From assembly GCF_036345995.1 (NCBI RefSeq), contig NZ_CP107796.1, positions 1,302,001-1,366,000 on the forward strand: DNA of 64,000 nucleotides, read 5' to 3'. The stretch's first letter is position 1. Each line of letters starts with the position of its first letter. This document shows positions 19,327 to 27,971 of the stretch, piece after piece. The stretch comes from Streptomyces sp. NBC_00557. Its GTDB lineage: Bacteria; Actinomycetota; Actinomycetes; Streptomycetales; Streptomycetaceae. The translations under genes were made by a program, and so were the position numbers. The notes under the pieces are model-generated. The model was not told the origin of the DNA. It did not search any database and was given only the letters and a program-made list of their open reading frames with translations.

Positions 19327-19875
19327 GGCACGGTCAACTCCCTGGAACGGGCCTCGCATTCCCCCGCGCCGGCCGCGTCCGGCCCCCGGCCGACGGCCGG
19401 CACACGGAGCGCGCGACACCCGACCGGCTCCGGTGGACGGTGTCTGCGTACGCACGCGCTCCTGGGCGCCGCCGGGGAACCGGTCCGGCCCTGCCCGCCC
19501 CGGCGGCCGTCGCGGCGCTGGGCGTGCCCTCGGCCCGCAGGCTGCCGACAGCGACGAGGCGGTACCGGGGACCGGCGTCGCCTCCCCGGCGCCACTCACC
19601 ACGCCTCGCCCGGTGCAGGGCGCCACCGCGCACCGGCCGGCGACGGCTCGCTGCTCGGGGGCGGTCACCACCGTGTGCCGCCGGAGGTCACGGCGACCGT
19701 GCGCTGACCGGGGCGCGGGTGGCGATCGCGGGCCGGAGGCGGCCGTAGGCGTCGTGTCGATCACAAAAACCGCTGATGAGCGGGTGCGTGACGGGGTTTC
19801 TGGGCGACGATGGAGCAGCGGATGCGTTCCGGCGGGACGCCGGGGGCGTCGCGGACGAGCGACCGGAGGAGAGCG
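19327..19875. other. Gene-free stretch between divergent genes
   Basis: 549 bases between the split-barrel protein and the serine hydrolase. It is G/C-rich, and the open frames have no ribosome sites or protein-like composition. The only structured element seen is a short hairpin with an A/T tract at 19765-19783. Promoters of both divergent genes must lie here but no clear boxes were found. Confidence 0.5.
19765..19783 (-). terminator. Terminator-like hairpin with T-tract on the minus strand, no gene feeding it
   Basis: On the minus strand a 5-bp stem with a 4-base loop (CCGCT-CATC-AGCGG) is followed directly by TTTTTGT. This is the form of an intrinsic terminator, with a real T-run unusual in this genome. 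No minus-strand gene lies upstream of it, only the start of the plus-strand hydrolase about 90 bp away. It could end an antisense or small RNA, or be chance. Confidence 0.3.
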
Positions 19876-21108
19876 ATGGCACGGCTGCGGCAGGAAGTCG
19901 ACCCGGCTGAGGCGGGGCTGGACGAGAAGGCGCTGGACCGGCTGGACCGGTATGTCACCCGCCTCGTCGACGACGGGCGGCTGCCCGGCTTTCTGGTGGC
20001 CCTGGCGCGCGGCGGCCGGATCGCCCACCTCACCACCTACGGCCGGCGCGACGTCGCGGCCGGGCTGCCGGTCGAGGCGGACACGCTGTGGCGGATCTAC
20101 TCCATGACCAAGCCGGTGACCGCCGTCGCCGTGCTGCTGCTGGTGGAGGAGGGCCGGCTGTCCCTGGACGACCCGCTCGACCGGCACCTGCCCGCGTTCG
20201 CCGACCCCCGGGTGTACGTGGACGGATCGGGTGCGGACATGCGCACCCGCCCGGCCGGCGGACCGATCCTGATCCGGCATCTGCTCACCCACACCGCGGG
20301 CATGACCTTCGGTTTCTACCACCGGCACCCCGTCGACGCCCTCTACCGCGACTCCGGCCTGGAGTACTCGGTGCCGCCCGGCGCCGATCTGACCGAGACC
20401 ACCGAGGTCTACGCGCGGATGCCGCTGCAGTTCGAGCCGGGCACGCGGTGGAACTACTCGGTCGCCTCGAACGTGCTGGGCCGGGTTGTCGAGGTGGTGT
20501 CGGGGCAGCCGCTGGACGCCTTCTTCGCCGAGCGGATCCTGCGTCCGCTCGGCATGACCGACACCGGTTTCCACATCGAGCCCGGACCGTCCGAACAGGC
20601 GGGCAGGCTGGCCGAGTTGTACGGCGAGACGGACGACGGCGGCATCCAGCCGGTGCCGGGACTGCCGGTGCACGGCCGGCCGAGGTTCCTGTCCGGCAGC
20701 GGCGGCCTGGTCTCCTCGGCGTACGACTTCCACCGGTTCATGGAGATGCTGCGCCGGGGCGGTGAACTCGACGGCGTCCGGCTGCTGTCCGCGGACAGCG
20801 TCGGGCTGATGACCCGCAACCAGCTGCCCGGCGACGCGACATTGCGGTCCTTCGGCGCGCCGGTCCACCAGGAGCCCGGCAACGACGGGCTCGGCTTCGG
20901 CTTCAACGTCTCGGTGGTCACCGACCCCTCCCGCACCCTGGCCCCCTCCAGCCCCGGCACCTACGGCTGGACCGGCGCGGCCACGACCGCGTTCTGGGTG
21001 GACCCGGCCCATGAGCTGACGGTGCAGTTCATGACGCAGGTGCGCCCGAAGACGCTGAAGGTCTTCCCCGAGCTGCGGCGGCTGGTCCACGAGGCCCTGC
21101 GGGACTGA
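19876..21108 (+). CDS. Serine hydrolase of the beta-lactamase/esterase fold (class C type)
   Basis: 410 residues; ATG 19876 was chosen because GGAGGAGAG stands just before it, although the frame opens earlier. Catalytic motifs: S76-M-T-K79 (YSMTKPV), Y194 in RWNYSVASN, and the GYGW-type C-terminal loop replaced by GTYGWTGAATTAFWVDP. No signal peptide is evident, so it is probably cytoplasmic and more likely an esterase or transacylase than a drug-destroying lactamase. HLLTHTAGMTFG is another family hallmark. The substrate is unknown. Confidence 0.88.
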   Translation: MARLRQEVDPAEAGLDEKALDRLDRYVTRLVDDGRLPGFLVALARGGRIAHLTTYGRRDVAAGLPVEADTLWRIYSMTKPVTAVAVLLLVEEGRLSLDDPLDRHLPAFADPRVYVDGSGADMRTRPAGGPILIRHLLTHTAGMTFGFYHRHPVDALYRDSGLEYSVPPGADLTETTEVYARMPLQFEPGTRWNYSVASNVLGRVVEVVSGQPLDAFFAERILRPLGMTDTGFHIEPGPSEQAGRLAELYGETDDGGIQPVPGLPVHGRPRFLSGSGGLVSSAYDFHRFMEMLRRGGELDGVRLLSADSVGLMTRNQLPGDATLRSFGAPVHQEPGNDGLGFGFNVSVVTDPSRTLAPSSPGTYGWTGAATTAFWVDPAHELTVQFMTQVRPKTLKVFPELRRLVHEALRD

Positions 21109-21117
21109 CCGCCGCGG

Positions 21118-21148
21118 CGCCCGCCGCCCATGGGGGAGGCGGCGGGCG
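21118..21148. terminator. Bidirectional terminator hairpin
   Basis: A perfect 11-bp stem with a 9-base loop lies between the hydrolase stop and the stop of the convergent GTP cyclohydrolase gene. Confidence 0.7.
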
Positions 21149-21166
21149 GTCCGGTCGACGGCCCGC

Positions 21167-21838
21167 TCAGGAGCCGTGGGCGACGGCGTCCAGGTGGGGC
21201 AGGATGTGGTCCAGCCGCTCCCGCTTGGTGCGCAGATACGTGATGTTGCTCTCGCACGGCTCGATCAGCAGCGGCACCCGCTCGGCGACCTGGATGCCGT
21301 GCCGGACCAGCGCCTCCCGCTTGCGCGGGTTGTTGGACATCAGGCGGACCGAACGCACCCCGAGGTCGTGCAGGATCTCGGCGGCGATGCCGTAGTCGCG
21401 GGCGTCGACGGGGAGACCGAGCGCGAGGTTCGCCTCCACCGTGTCCAGGCCCTCCGCCTGCAGGGCCATGGCGCGCAGCTTGGCGAGCAGTCCGATGCCG
21501 CGGCCCTCGTGGCCTCTCAAGTAGACGACGATGCCGCTGCCTTCGGCGACGACGGCACGCAGCGCGGAGGCCAGCTGGTCGCCGCACTCGCAGTGCCGGG
21601 AGCCGAACGCGTCGCCGGTGAGGCATTCGGAGTGCAGCCGGGTCAGCACGTTCTCGGTGCCGATCTCGCCGTACACCAGGGCCACTTGCTCGTCACCGCG
21701 GTCGTGGTCCAGGTAGCCGATCGCCTGGAATTCGCCGTACACGGTGGGCAGCGGTGCGTTCACGACGCGTTCCGCGCCCGAACGCCGCGGGGACTTCTTG
21801 CCGAGTACGCCCATGTTGACGCCGGTGTTTTCTGTCAT
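21167..21838 (-). CDS. ribA: GTP cyclohydrolase II, Tyr-to-Met variant predicted to make FAPy
   Basis: 223 residues from ATG 21838 (AGGA 9 bases upstream). This is a stand-alone RibA, not the usual RibBA fusion. The zinc cysteines are C72, C83 and C85 in SECLTGDAFGSRHCECG; YLRGHEGRGIG carries the catalytic Tyr106. In canonical enzymes the helix after this reads KIRAYALQ; here it is KLRAMALQ, so the Tyr is Met124. As I recall, the S. coelicolor paralogue SCO6655 has this same Met, and it opens the GTP ring but keeps the formyl group. The neighbouring creatininase-family gene, 38 bp away and divergent, could remove it. The gene is therefore probably not for riboflavin but starts a separate pathway from GTP. 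Confidence 0.92.
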   Translation of the reverse strand: MTENTGVNMGVLGKKSPRRSGAERVVNAPLPTVYGEFQAIGYLDHDRGDEQVALVYGEIGTENVLTRLHSECLTGDAFGSRHCECGDQLASALRAVVAEGSGIVVYLRGHEGRGIGLLAKLRAMALQAEGLDTVEANLALGLPVDARDYGIAAEILHDLGVRSVRLMSNNPRKREALVRHGIQVAERVPLLIEPCESNITYLRTKRERLDHILPHLDAVAHGS

Positions 21839-21876
21839 GATCTGATTCCTAAACAGAGACGAAAGGCCATGAAAAG

Positions 21877-22665
21877 ATGAGTGGTTCGGGCGCGCGTGCG
21901 GCGGCAGGCGAGGTGGCGTACGGCGTGGCCTGCGGCGTGTTGCCGACGGACACCACGGAAGACGTACGGACCCGGGGCGCGGAGGTGTCAGCACAGGTCG
22001 CCGTCCTTCCCGTCGGCAGTTTCGAACAGCACGGTCCGTACCTTCCGCTGGCGACCGACACGCTCGTCGCCTGCGCCGTGGCGCGGGAGATCGCCGCCGC
22101 GTACCCGGTGCACCTCCTTCCTCCGGTGACGGTCTCCTGCTCGCACGAGCACGCGGACTGGCCGGGGACCGTCAGCATCTCCTCCGTGACCCTGCATGCG
22201 GTGGTCCGTGACATCGCGGCGTCGCTGCGCCGCTCGGGCGTCGAGGCGCTGGTCGTGGTCAACGGGCACGGCGGGAACTACGTCCTGGGCAACGTCGTCC
22301 AGGAGGCCTCCGCGCGCGGTGAGCGGATGGCGCTGTTCCCGGCCGCGGAGGACTGGGAGGCGGCGCGGGAGCGGGCGGGGGTGCAGACATCGCTGCTCAC
22401 CGACATGCACGCGGGGGAAATCGAGACCTCGATTCTGCTGCACGCTCATCCCGAATTCGTCCGCCCTGGTTACGAGTCCGCCGATTTCACCGCTGACGAC
22501 CGTCGTCATCTGCTCACAGTTGGAATGTCCGCCTACACCGAATCGGGCGTCATCGGCCGTCCTTCCCTGGGATCCGCGGAAAAGGGGAAGGAACTCCTGG
22601 CGAGCCTGACGGAATCCTTCGAGCCGTGTTTCACGCTGCTCACGTCCGACGAGGCCCGCGGGTAG
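21877..22665 (+). CDS. Creatininase-family amidohydrolase, candidate FAPy deformylase
   Basis: 262 residues from ATG 21877 with GAAAGG ten bases upstream. Metal ligands of the family are present: E50 and H52 in GSFEQHG, D61 in LATDT, H131 in NGHGGN and the Glu in HAGEIETS (178-185). The family includes creatininase, the mycofactocin protease MftE and the archaeal deformylase ArfB, which removes formate from the GTP-cyclohydrolase product FAPy. No other mycofactocin gene is nearby, while a predicted FAPy-forming cyclohydrolase is adjacent, so ArfB-like deformylation is the best guess. The last 133 bases overlap the 3' end of the convergent membrane-protein gene. Confidence 0.85.
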   Translation: MSGSGARAAAGEVAYGVACGVLPTDTTEDVRTRGAEVSAQVAVLPVGSFEQHGPYLPLATDTLVACAVAREIAAAYPVHLLPPVTVSCSHEHADWPGTVSISSVTLHAVVRDIAASLRRSGVEALVVVNGHGGNYVLGNVVQEASARGERMALFPAAEDWEAARERAGVQTSLLTDMHAGEIETSILLHAHPEFVRPGYESADFTADDRRHLLTVGMSAYTESGVIGRPSLGSAEKGKELLASLTESFEPCFTLLTSDEARG

Positions 22666-24206
22666 CCGGTTCCGGGGCCGCTGGTCCCGGCGGTCGCGGA
22701 GGGGTCCGCCGGGACGGTCGGGGGGCTGCCGGCGGAGGTGGCCGCGGCGCCGGGCGCGGGGCTGGCCGGAGCCTTGTCCGCGGGACTGGCCGAAGCCTTG
22801 TCCGCGGGGGTGATTGGGGTGCCGCCGTCCGCCGGGGTGGCAGGCACCGGTGCCGCCTCAGCGGTCCGGGGGCCGGCCGCCGGAGTGGTCGACGCCCCGT
22901 CCGTCCGGGCGGCGGGGGCCGTGTCCACGCGCACGGCGGGGGCGGTGTCCGCGTCGGCGGGCGAGGCTTCGTCCGGCGAGGCGACCCGTGTGCGGAGGCC
23001 GGCGTACCAGCGCGCGGCCAGGACGACGACGCCGGGCAGGCTCGCCACGAAGCTCAGCACGCCGTACACCACGGCGACGGCGACTCCGGTGCTCGCGCCG
23101 AGTCCCGCGGCGCCGAACGCCCAGGCGGTGACGCCCTCGCGGGGGCCGAAGCCGCCGACGTTCAGCGGCAGGCCCATGGCGACCAGGGCGAGGACCGCGA
23201 GCGGCACCAGCTGCGCGACGGAGGCGGCGGAGCCGGCGACCCGGGCGGCCACGGCGAACATCGCCAGGTGCCCGGCCAGTACGACGGCGGAGGACAGCGC
23301 GATGCCCGGTCCGCCGTGGCGGGAGAACAGGCCCCGGCGCGCCTCGCCGAGCGCGGCGCGCAGGCCACCGGTCCGGCGGGAGGGCGCCCGGTTCATCCGT
23401 ACGGCGAGGCCGACGGCGAGCGCTCCCGCCACGGCGAGGGCCGCCAGCGGGGCGAAGTCGCGGGCCTGGGCGCGGACCGGGGAGGGCAGGGTCGGCAGCA
23501 CCGCCACGGCGAGCGCCGCCAGCGCGAGCTGCCCGGCGACGCGTTCCAGTACGACGGCCTTCACGCCGCGCCGCAGGTCTCCGGCGCTCTGCCCGTGCCG
23601 GACCGCCCGGTGCACGTCGCCCAGGATCCCGCCGGGCAGCGCCGCGTTCAGGAACAGCGCCCGGTAGTAGTCGGCGACGGCGGCGCCCAGCGGCAGCCGG
23701 ATGCCCAGGCCGCGGGCCACCAACTGCCAGCGCCAGGCGCTCAGGACGGTGGTGACCACGCCGATCGCCAGCGCGGCCAGCACCGTCCCGGTGTCGATCC
23801 GCCGCAGCCCGTCCACGAGCACGCCCGTGCCCAGCCGCCACAGCAGGGCCCCGAGGATGAGGGCACCGGCGAGGGTGCCGAAGTGCGTACGCAGCGTGTG
23901 CAGGGCGGGGCGCCGGGCGGTGGGGGGCTGGTCGGGTGCGGGCGACGCCGGCGACGGCCCGAGCGCTCGCCGGAGCGGGGCCGGCGCATCGGACGTCACG
24001 GCGTGTGGCTCCGACGGCGAGGGCGGCGGATGCGGAAGCCCGGTGCCGGCCTCGTGGATCGCCCGCACCGCGCCGGTGTCGGGTACGCGCGCGTGAAGGG
24101 TGCCGACGCCGTACGCACACGCCTCGGCGGGGCCGCCGCCGTGCACGCGCGCGTGCGCCGCGTCCCTGCCGCCCACGCGCGCGTGGCCCCCGGTCCCGGT
24201 GTTCAT
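22533..24206 (-). CDS. Multi-spanning flippase-like membrane protein (UPF0104 / LPG-synthase TM family)
   Basis: 557 residues if read from ATG 24206, which overlaps the methyltransferase stop by four bases; GTG 23999 with a weak GGAG is an alternative. The core (about residues 105-400) has about eight hydrophobic helices and the family signature MGLPLNVGGFGPREG. The first 70 residues contain a decaying ten-residue repeat around HARV, and the last 150 are a low-complexity Ala/Pro/Thr tail (ADKASASPADKAPASPA). The family includes lipid-linked-intermediate flippases and MprF-type membrane halves. In this cluster it may move or anchor a lipid-linked product. The tail runs antisense into the creatininase gene. 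Confidence 0.78.
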   Translation of the reverse strand: MNTGTGGHARVGGRDAAHARVHGGGPAEACAYGVGTLHARVPDTGAVRAIHEAGTGLPHPPPSPSEPHAVTSDAPAPLRRALGPSPASPAPDQPPTARRPALHTLRTHFGTLAGALILGALLWRLGTGVLVDGLRRIDTGTVLAALAIGVVTTVLSAWRWQLVARGLGIRLPLGAAVADYYRALFLNAALPGGILGDVHRAVRHGQSAGDLRRGVKAVVLERVAGQLALAALAVAVLPTLPSPVRAQARDFAPLAALAVAGALAVGLAVRMNRAPSRRTGGLRAALGEARRGLFSRHGGPGIALSSAVVLAGHLAMFAVAARVAGSAASVAQLVPLAVLALVAMGLPLNVGGFGPREGVTAWAFGAAGLGASTGVAVAVVYGVLSFVASLPGVVVLAARWYAGLRTRVASPDEASPADADTAPAVRVDTAPAARTDGASTTPAAGPRTAEAAPVPATPADGGTPITPADKASASPADKAPASPAPGAAATSAGSPPTVPADPSATAGTSGPGTGYPRASSDVSSVKHGSKDSVRLARSSFPFSADPREGRPMTPDSV

Positions 24207-25297
24207 GACGCTCCGCCCGTCGGCCGGGGCAGGGCCAGCAGGTCGCTGTGGTGGACCACGACCCGCAGTTCACCGGCGGCACAGGCGGCGAGCCGGTCCC
24301 GCAGATACCGCTCCGCACGCTCGCGCAGTCCGGGCCGTTGCTCCACGGCCGCGCCCACCCAGCCGCGCAGCCACTGCTCGGTCAGCGCGGACTCCTCGGG
24401 GCCGAGCCGCCACGGGCTCGGATGCACCCGTACGGCGGCCCCGCGCGCGGCGAACGCCTCGCAGGCCACGGTGACCGCGTCCGGTCCGAGCATCCCGTTG
24501 CGCCGCTGATGGGCGTTGAACGCCTCGGCGATGTCCCTGTCCAGGGGGTCGTCCGGGGTGAGTTCGACCCGGCCGGCCACGGACAGCGTGAGCAGCGCGG
24601 GGCAGCCGGCCCCGGCGCAGGCGTCGGCGAGGGTGACGACCTCCTCGCGGGTGAGCACGTCGAGCAGCGCGGAGGCGGTGACCAGCGACGCCCCGGCCAG
24701 CGCGTCCGGTGTCAGCCGGGCGACGTCGCCGCGCCGGGTCTCCACGGTGACGCCGCTGCCGTCGGCGGCGGAGCGCGGAGAGCCCACGGCGGCGAAGTGC
24801 AGCAGGTAGGGGTCGTGGTCGTGCAGGATCCAGTGCTGTGCGCCGGCCAGCCGGGGCGCGAGCCAGCGGCCCATCGAACCGGTGCCGCAGCCCAGGTCGT
24901 GCACGGCCAGCGCGCCGCCCTGGCCCGCGCAGCCGGCCAGCCGGGCCCGCAGCGGGTCCAGCAACTCCTCGGCGCGCGCGGCCGCGTCGGCCCCCTCCCG
25001 CAACCGCAGCCATTCGGGCGCGTACCGGGGCGGCTCCTCCGGCTCGCCGTCGCGCAGCCGTACGGTGGCCCGCTCCCCGGGCCGCCCGACGGGCCCGGCC
25101 CCGGCGACGACGGACGCACCCACGCCCGGCTCCACGTCACCGGCGGCATCACCCTCGCCCCCGGGGGCGAGGGAGCCGCGGACGCCGCTCTCCCGGATGT
25201 GAGCGGCGGCACCGGACTCCCCGGCGCCGTTCGCCGCCGTCCCCTGGGCCGCCGGGATGCGCGGCGTGACGTTCGTCGTGGTCTCCGGCGTGGTCAT
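24203..25297 (-). CDS. SAM-dependent class I methyltransferase
   Basis: 364 residues from ATG 25297, overlapping the glycosyltransferase stop by four bases. The first 95 residues are low-complexity (Gly/Ala/Pro-rich). The Rossmann fold starts with the SAM motif VHDLGCGTGSMGRWLA (about residues 130-145), followed by WILHDHDPYLLHFAA (acidic motif II) and LVTASALLDVLTREE. The acceptor is unknown. Its fixed place between glycosyltransferase and flippase, with start/stop overlaps on both sides, makes it a pathway enzyme rather than a housekeeping one. Confidence 0.85.
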   Translation of the reverse strand: MTTPETTTNVTPRIPAAQGTAANGAGESGAAAHIRESGVRGSLAPGGEGDAAGDVEPGVGASVVAGAGPVGRPGERATVRLRDGEPEEPPRYAPEWLRLREGADAAARAEELLDPLRARLAGCAGQGGALAVHDLGCGTGSMGRWLAPRLAGAQHWILHDHDPYLLHFAAVGSPRSAADGSGVTVETRRGDVARLTPDALAGASLVTASALLDVLTREEVVTLADACAGAGCPALLTLSVAGRVELTPDDPLDRDIAEAFNAHQRRNGMLGPDAVTVACEAFAARGAAVRVHPSPWRLGPEESALTEQWLRGWVGAAVEQRPGLRERAERYLRDRLAACAAGELRVVVHHSDLLALPRPTGGAS

Positions 25298-26475
25298 GCC
25301 GCCCTCCTCGGGGCTTCGGGCAGGCGGGCGAGGACGCCGGCGAGGCTGCGGGCCGTGGTGGCCCAGCCGTCGAGGGCGGCGCGGCGGCCGCGGGCGGCGG
25401 CCTTGAGCCGGCGGCGTACGTCGGGTTCGCTGAACCAGCCGCGCAGTTCGGCGGCGAGCGCTGCCGGGTCCTCCGGCGGGACGAGGATGCCGGGCACCCC
25501 GCCGTCGGGGGCGCGGCCGACCGCCTCCGGCACTCCGCCGACGTCGGTGGCGAGGACGGGGATGCCGCGGGCCAGGGCCTCGGTGACCGCCATGCCGTAG
25601 GTCTCGGCGTACGAGGTGAGCACCATCAGGTCGGCGGCGGCGTACGTGGCGTCGAGGTCGGCGCCGGAGCGGGGTCCGGTCAGGTGCAGCCGGTCGGCGA
25701 GGCCGTGCCGGGCGATCAGGTCCCGCAAGTGGGCGACGTACTCCGGGTCGTGGCCGAGTCCGCCGACGAGTTCGCACGTCCACGGCAGGTCCCGGACCGC
25801 CGCGAGGGCCTCCACGAGCCGGTGCTGGCCCTTGCGCGGGGTGACGGCGGCCACGCACAGCAGCCGGGAGACGCCGTCGGTGCCGGGTGCGAGGGGCGCG
25901 ATGTCGGCGCCGGGCACGGCGACGTGCACGCGTTCGGGGGCGAGTCCGTGGTGGGAGACGAGCCGCCGTACGGCCCAGTCGCTGGTGGCGACGACGGCGG
26001 GCGCGGCGCGCAGCACGGCGCGCTCGCGGGCGTCGAGGTCGGCCGCGACGGCCGGGTCGAGGCCCGTCTCGTCGCCGAGCGGGAGGTGGACGAGCACAGC
26101 CAGCCGCAGGCGGTCGGCGTGCGGGGTGACGATGTCCGGAACGCCGCAGGCGACGAGCCCGTCGAGCAGCACCACGGCGTCGTCCGGCAGGTCGTGCAGG
26201 GTGCGGGCGAGACGGTCGCGGGCGGCCTGGTCGGGGCACGGCCAGGCGCCGGGCGCGGCATGGCGGGTGACCTGCCAGCCGAAGCCGGGCAGGTCCAGGC
26301 AGACCCGGCGGTCGTAGGCGTTGCCGCCGCTGGGCGCGGCCGGGTCGTCGACGCCGCCCGGCACGACGAAGTGCACCGTGCGAAGGGACATGGGGATGAT
26401 TCCGGCCTTCTCGGCAGTGGTGGGCTGTGCCGGGACGTACGACAGCCGGGCCCGCCGCGTGATCGCCCCGGTCAC
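25294..26475 (-). CDS. Family-4 glycosyltransferase (GT-B fold)
   Basis: 393 residues from GTG 26475, overlapping the stop of the pyruvoyl-tetrahydropterin-synthase homologue (GTGA); an internal ATG about 28 codons on ([13 protein letters not shown]) is a possible start. The donor-binding half has [31 protein letters not shown] and the GT4 E-x7-E motif in [22 protein letters not shown] with GGVPEAV. The sugar donor is probably a nucleotide sugar; the acceptor is unknown. It belongs to the same transcript as the methyltransferase and flippase genes. Confidence 0.88.
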   Translation of the reverse strand: MTGAITRRARLSYVPAQPTTAEKAGIIPMSLRTVHFVVPGGVDDPAAPSGGNAYDRRVCLDLPGFGWQVTRHAAPGAWPCPDQAARDRLARTLHDLPDDAVVLLDGLVACGVPDIVTPHADRLRLAVLVHLPLGDETGLDPAVAADLDARERAVLRAAPAVVATSDWAVRRLVSHHGLAPERVHVAVPGADIAPLAPGTDGVSRLLCVAAVTPRKGQHRLVEALAAVRDLPWTCELVGGLGHDPEYVAHLRDLIARHGLADRLHLTGPRSGADLDATYAAADLMVLTSYAETYGMAVTEALARGIPVLATDVGGVPEAVGRAPDGGVPGILVPPEDPAALAAELRGWFSEPDVRRRLKAAARGRRAALDGWATTARSLAGVLARLPEAPRRAA

Positions 26476-26870
26476 AGGCCACGCTCGTAACTCGCCCAGG
26501 CGATGTGCGACTCGTGCAGGGTGACGGTGATGCCCGCGAGCCCCTTGGCGCCCTCCCCGAGGGCGCCCTTGTGGACGCGTTCGGCGAGCCGGTCGGCGAT
26601 GACCTTGGCGAGGAACTCGGTGGAGGTGTTGACGCCGGCGAACTCGGGTTCGTCGTCGAGGTTGCGGTAGTTCAGCTCGGCGGTGATCAGGCGCAGTTCC
26701 TGCGTGGCCAGTCCGATGTCGACCACGATGTTGTCCTCGTCCAGCTGCTCGCGGCGGAAGGTGGCGTCCACGAGGAACGTGGCGCCGTGCAGACGCTGCG
26801 CGGGCCCGAACACCTCGCCGCGGAAGCTGTGGGCGATCATGATGTGATCGCGGACGGTGATGCTGAACAA
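26472..26870 (-). CDS. 6-pyruvoyl-tetrahydropterin synthase / QueD homologue lacking zinc and catalytic residues
   Basis: 132 residues from TTG 26868-26870 (GGAGGG 7 bases upstream). The T-fold core is clear ([44 protein letters not shown]). In active enzymes three His bind zinc (here H14, then HGH); the last becomes HGA (A30). The catalytic Cys four residues before is A24, no Cys exists in the protein, and the Asp-His pair is Asn67-Tyr68. The pterin anchor (T/S near 83 and E120) is kept. I recall that the S. coelicolor homologue SCO6650 was solved, lacks zinc and triad, and has no PTPS activity. It probably binds a pterin- or pyrimidine-like intermediate. Confidence 0.9.
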   Translation of the reverse strand: MFSITVRDHIMIAHSFRGEVFGPAQRLHGATFLVDATFRREQLDEDNIVVDIGLATQELRLITAELNYRNLDDEPEFAGVNTSTEFLAKVIADRLAERVHKGALGEGAKGLAGITVTLHESHIAWASYERGL

Positions 26871-26981
26871 CGGACGACCCTCCAGGTACGACGCGTCTGG
26901 TCCCCCTGCCCTTACCCGTCGGGGGATGCCGTGTAGTACGGCTCTTCGGTTCCCCGTGTTCAGCTCACTCTCACTCTTTTC

Positions 26982-27971
26982 TCAGGTCAGGCCCGTCTCG
27001 GCGTACCGGATCCGGTGGCACAGGGCGGGGATCTCGCCCGAGGCGAGCTTGGGCATGAGGTCCGGGAGTTGTTCGAAGTCGCTCTCCCCGGTGATGAGCG
27101 CGTCCAGTGCCGGGTCGGCGAGCAGGTCGAGGGCGAGCGCCATCCGTTCGGCGTAACCGCGTCCGGCCCGGGCGGCCGGGGCGACCGTGCCGACCTGGCT
27201 GCTGCGCACGGTGAGCCGCCGGGAGTGGAAGGCCTCGCCGAGCGGCAGGGTGACACGCCGGTCGCCGTACCAGCTCAGTTCCACCACCGTACCCTCCGGG
27301 GCGAGGAGTTGCAGGGCGCGGGTGAGACCGGCCTCGGTGGCGCTCGCGTGCACGACGAGGTCGCAGTCGCCGAGGGCGCCGTCGGGCGTCGCGAAGTCCA
27401 CGCCGAGCGCCTCGGCCGTCTCGGCGCGGGCGGGGTCGGCGTCGACCAGTTGCAGCCGTACGCCCGGGAAGCGGGCCAGCAGCGCGGCCACCGAACAGCC
27501 GACCATGCCGCCGCCGACCACCGCGATCCGGTCGCCGATCAGGGGCGCGGCGTCCCACAGCGCGTTCACGGCGGTCTCCACGGTCCCGGCGAGCACGGCC
27601 CGCGCGGCGGGAACCGTCTCGGGCACGACGGTCACGGCGTTCACCGGAACGGCGTAACGGGTCTGATGCGGATACAGGCAGAACACGGTCCGCCCGACGA
27701 GGCCCGCCGGCCCCTCCTCCACCTCGCCGACGCTGAGGTAGCCGTACTTCACCGGAGCCGGGAACTCGCCCTCCTGGAACGGCGCCCGCATCACTGCGTG
27801 TTGGCTCTGAGGAACCCCGCCGCGGAAGACCAGCGTCTCCGTGCCGCGGCTCACCCCGGAGTACAGGGCGCGCACCACGACCTCGTCCTCGCCGGGCTCA
27901 GCGAGCGTGATGTCGCGCAGCTCACCGAGGCCCGGTGAGCGGAGCCAGAACGCGCGGGCCGAGCGGTTCAT
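26982..27971 (-). CDS. MDR-superfamily dehydrogenase without zinc-site residues
   Basis: 329 residues from ATG 27971, chosen because AGGAGG lies 6 bases before it; the ATG two codons earlier directly abuts that site. The fold is the medium-chain dehydrogenase type with cofactor motif VVGGGMVGCSVAALLARF. The catalytic zinc Cys of alcohol dehydrogenases is replaced in ALYSGVSRGTET, and the structural zinc lobe is missing. This subgroup resembles BchC/threonine-dehydrogenase-like enzymes acting on large substrates. It lies 111 bp upstream of the PTPS homologue on the same strand and likely oxidises or reduces a sugar or side-chain alcohol of the unknown product. Confidence 0.83.
   Translation of the reverse strand: MNRSARAFWLRSPGLGELRDITLAEPGEDEVVVRALYSGVSRGTETLVFRGGVPQSQHAVMRAPFQEGEFPAPVKYGYLSVGEVEEGPAGLVGRTVFCLYPHQTRYAVPVNAVTVVPETVPAARAVLAGTVETAVNALWDAAPLIGDRIAVVGGGMVGCSVAALLARFPGVRLQLVDADPARAETAEALGVDFATPDGALGDCDLVVHASATEAGLTRALQLLAPEGTVVELSWYGDRRVTLPLGEAFHSRRLTVRSSQVGTVAPAARAGRGYAERMALALDLLADPALDALITGESDFEQLPDLMPKLASGEIPALCHRIRYAETGLT

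Noticed and set aside
19876..21108. Antibiotic-resistance beta-lactamase
   Set aside because: SxxK and Tyr motifs are present but there is no export signal, and esterase-type relatives share the same motifs, so resistance cannot be claimed.
21877..22665. Assignment of the creatininase-family gene as mycofactocin protease MftE
   Set aside because: No MftA, MftC or other mycofactocin gene is in the window, while a FAPy-type cyclohydrolase is adjacent.
22626..24509. Long plus-strand frame opposite the flippase and methyltransferase genes
   Set aside because: Gly/Arg-rich antisense shadow of membrane-protein codons; the minus-strand frames carry recognised motifs.
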